Assembly: GCA_001689405.1 (NCBI GenBank)
Contig: LUJO01000019.1
Location: 1 to 5,892, forward strand
Direction of reading: 5' to 3'
Length of the DNA stretch: 5,892 bases
Source of the DNA: Candidatus Homeothermus arabinoxylanisolvens
GTDB taxonomy: Bacteria; Bacteroidota; Bacteroidia; Bacteroidales; Muribaculaceae
The position numbers and the translations under genes are program-made. The notes under the pieces were generated by a model, which worked only from the letters and a program-made list of their open reading frames with translations, ran no database searches and had not been told where the DNA came from. Positions 5,002-5,892 of the stretch are shown here, piece after piece. Each line of letters starts with the position of its first letter. Position 1 is the stretch's first letter.

Positions 5002-5012
5002 AAAACACTGAT

Positions 5013-5477
5013 ATGGCTACACTGAAATCAAACGACGCTGCAATCGCAGCAATGCAGCAGATGCTCCAGGAGCGTTGCATCGCAGAACCCTCTTTCGCCA
5101 TTAAAATGGCAAATCCAACCAAGAGTCTTGAGGGTGCAATCGACTATATGTGTTCACAAATAAAAAAGAGCGGAATGTGTATGGTTGACGGGGATACCGT
5201 CCTTAACCTGCTGACCCACTACTTTGAAGAACCCGACATTGAGGACTGCGGAAAGGTCTATTGCAATATGGTGGTCGCAAAGCCGGAACTCACCGATGAG
5301 GATAAAGCCGAACTCAAGGAGCAGGCAATGATGCAATATAAGCAGGAGCAACTCCGGGAACTCCGCAGACAATCACAACTGAAGGCTCAACCCAAGGCAC
5401 AACCCAAGCCGACCACCACCGCACCCAAAGCCGGCGCAGAGATAGACACTGCCCCCAACTTATTCGATAATTTCTAA
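5013..5477 (+). CDS. PcfK-like conjugative-element protein
   Basis: This 154-residue protein looks like the PcfK-like family found on conjugative plasmids and transposons of Bacteroidota and Firmicutes (named after Enterococcus pCF10), whose molecular role is not established. The recognisable core is residues 17-80: MLQERCIAEPSFAIKMANP, then SLEGAIDYMCSQIKKSG and GDTVLNLLTHYFEEPDIEDC. A charged helix (93-122, rich in Glu, Lys, Gln and Arg) follows. A Lys/Pro/Ala/Gln-rich linker (124-140) then leads to a short C-terminal tail NLFDNF. The ATG at 5013 was preferred to an upstream alternative at 4908, which would overlap the membrane-protein gene by 94 bases. The 11-base gap upstream and 12-base gap to the PcfJ-like frame downstream mark an operon, and PcfK and PcfJ commonly neighbour each other. 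Confidence 0.85.
   Translation: MATLKSNDAAIAAMQQMLQERCIAEPSFAIKMANPTKSLEGAIDYMCSQIKKSGMCMVDGDTVLNLLTHYFEEPDIEDCGKVYCNMVVAKPELTDEDKAELKEQAMMQYKQEQLRELRRQSQLKAQPKAQPKPTTTAPKAGAEIDTAPNLFDNF
5382..5405 (+). repeat. 12-base tandem repeat in the PcfK-like linker
   Basis: AAGGCTCAACCC (5382-5393) is followed directly by AAGGCACAACCC (5394-5405), with one difference. It encodes KAQP twice and is followed by a partial third unit (AAGCCG). The in-frame period makes the flexible linker length variable by slippage without breaking the gene. Confidence 0.6.
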
Positions 5478-5489
5478 AATTTCAAGACT

Positions 5490-5892
5490 ATGAAACCTCG
5501 TAATCTTAAAGAAAAGCATATAGTGGAACTGAACGGGCGACTCCGTCCGCTCACCGCTCCCTAGAAGAATTGGGCACTTAACTCAACCATCAGACATTAT
5601 GGCTACCGACTCAAATCCGGAATGTGTACCTGCATGAAATGCGGTCACGAATGGTTGGAGACAAGGGATGGAATGTGTTTATGTCCCGAATGTGGCACAA
5701 TGGTTAAAATCAAGGACACGAAGGAGCGTGTTATCCGTGACAAATCCTATTTCAACGTTATCACCACTATGGAGGGTTATCAGGTAATCCGTATGTTCCT
5801 GATGATAGTGGAAATGCGCAAGGGAATGAAGGCAAAACCCGCCTATCTTGAAATCGGCAGTTATTGGATTGCATCTAACATTTGAAAAGGGA
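5490..5892 (+). pseudogene. PcfJ-like protein, interrupted by in-frame stops, runs off right edge
   Basis: One continuous reading frame from the ATG at 5490 matches the N-terminus of PcfJ-like proteins: MKPR, HIVELNGRLRPLTA, then KNWAL, HYGYRLKSG, a zinc-ribbon with CMKCGHEW (codons 48-55) and CPECG (65-69), and a YQVIRMFLMIVEMRKG segment. It carries TAG at codon 25 (5562-5564), where relatives, as I recall, tend to have Gln before a Lys/Glu-x-Trp, and TGA at 5883-5885, where relatives continue for several hundred residues. Sequence between the stops is well preserved, so decay is recent, or the protein restarts at the ATG at 5622 as an 87-residue fragment carrying the zinc ribbon. The TGA could also reflect a one-base frameshift. 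The start lies 12 bases after the PcfK-like stop. The family is known by association with PcfK on conjugative elements; its role is not established. Confidence 0.7.

Noticed and set aside
4908..5012. Longer N-terminus of the PcfK-like gene starting at 4908
   Set aside because: It overlaps the membrane-protein gene in another frame; the family-like sequence begins at MATLKSN (5013).
5562..5564. TAG reassigned to Gln (alternative genetic code, as in some gut phages)
   Set aside because: The 141-residue gene here ends in TAG and the PcfJ-like frame also carries a TGA, so ordinary decay is the simpler reading; the element is of bacterial conjugative type, not phage.

Overview
The window looks like an accessory stretch of a Bacteroidales (Bacteroidota, gut-type) genome, most likely part of a conjugative element carrying a toxin-antitoxin/defence-type cargo. 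Three things point there: PcfK/PcfJ-like genes at the right edge, an ISAon1-type transposase N-terminal ORF at the left edge, and promoters of the Bacteroidales type (TTTG, about 20 bases, TAnnTTTG) with no obvious Shine-Dalgarno sequences. The lineage and element type are inferred; no species marker is present.

Left edge, 1-855. A minus-strand ORF of an ISAon1-like insertion sequence runs off the left end. An in-frame TAG lies just upstream of its first usable ATG. A gene-poor stretch follows. It holds a strong bidirectional terminator hairpin (516-554) and, facing it, a perfect minus-strand promoter (699-730) that would make a short transcript containing only a 26-codon ORF.

Centre, 856-4213, all minus strand. 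Read in transcription order, the cassette is: a small MqsR-like RNase toxin; an antitoxin-type protein joining an MqsA-like helix-turn-helix to a SocA/Panacea (DUF4065) domain; an unrecognised 141-residue protein; and a 495-residue protein with an AbiEi-like winged-helix N-terminus and a complete Fic AMP-transferase domain. The first two genes overlap by 20 bases and share a promoter whose spacer holds a 16-base palindrome. The fic gene has its own -7 box inside an array of three direct repeats with a 31-32 base period. Two linked modules, each with a DNA-binding part, a possible toxic enzyme and a plausible autoregulatory site, are the most interesting content here.

Right part, 4214-5892, plus strand. 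A 570-base non-coding stretch holds a small base-paired element and a long imperfect inverted repeat (4562-4749). Then come a two-helix membrane peptide, a PcfK-like gene and a PcfJ-like gene, closely spaced as an operon. The PcfJ-like frame carries an in-frame TAG at codon 25 and a TGA near the window end, so it is probably decaying.

No tRNA, rRNA or CRISPR array was seen.
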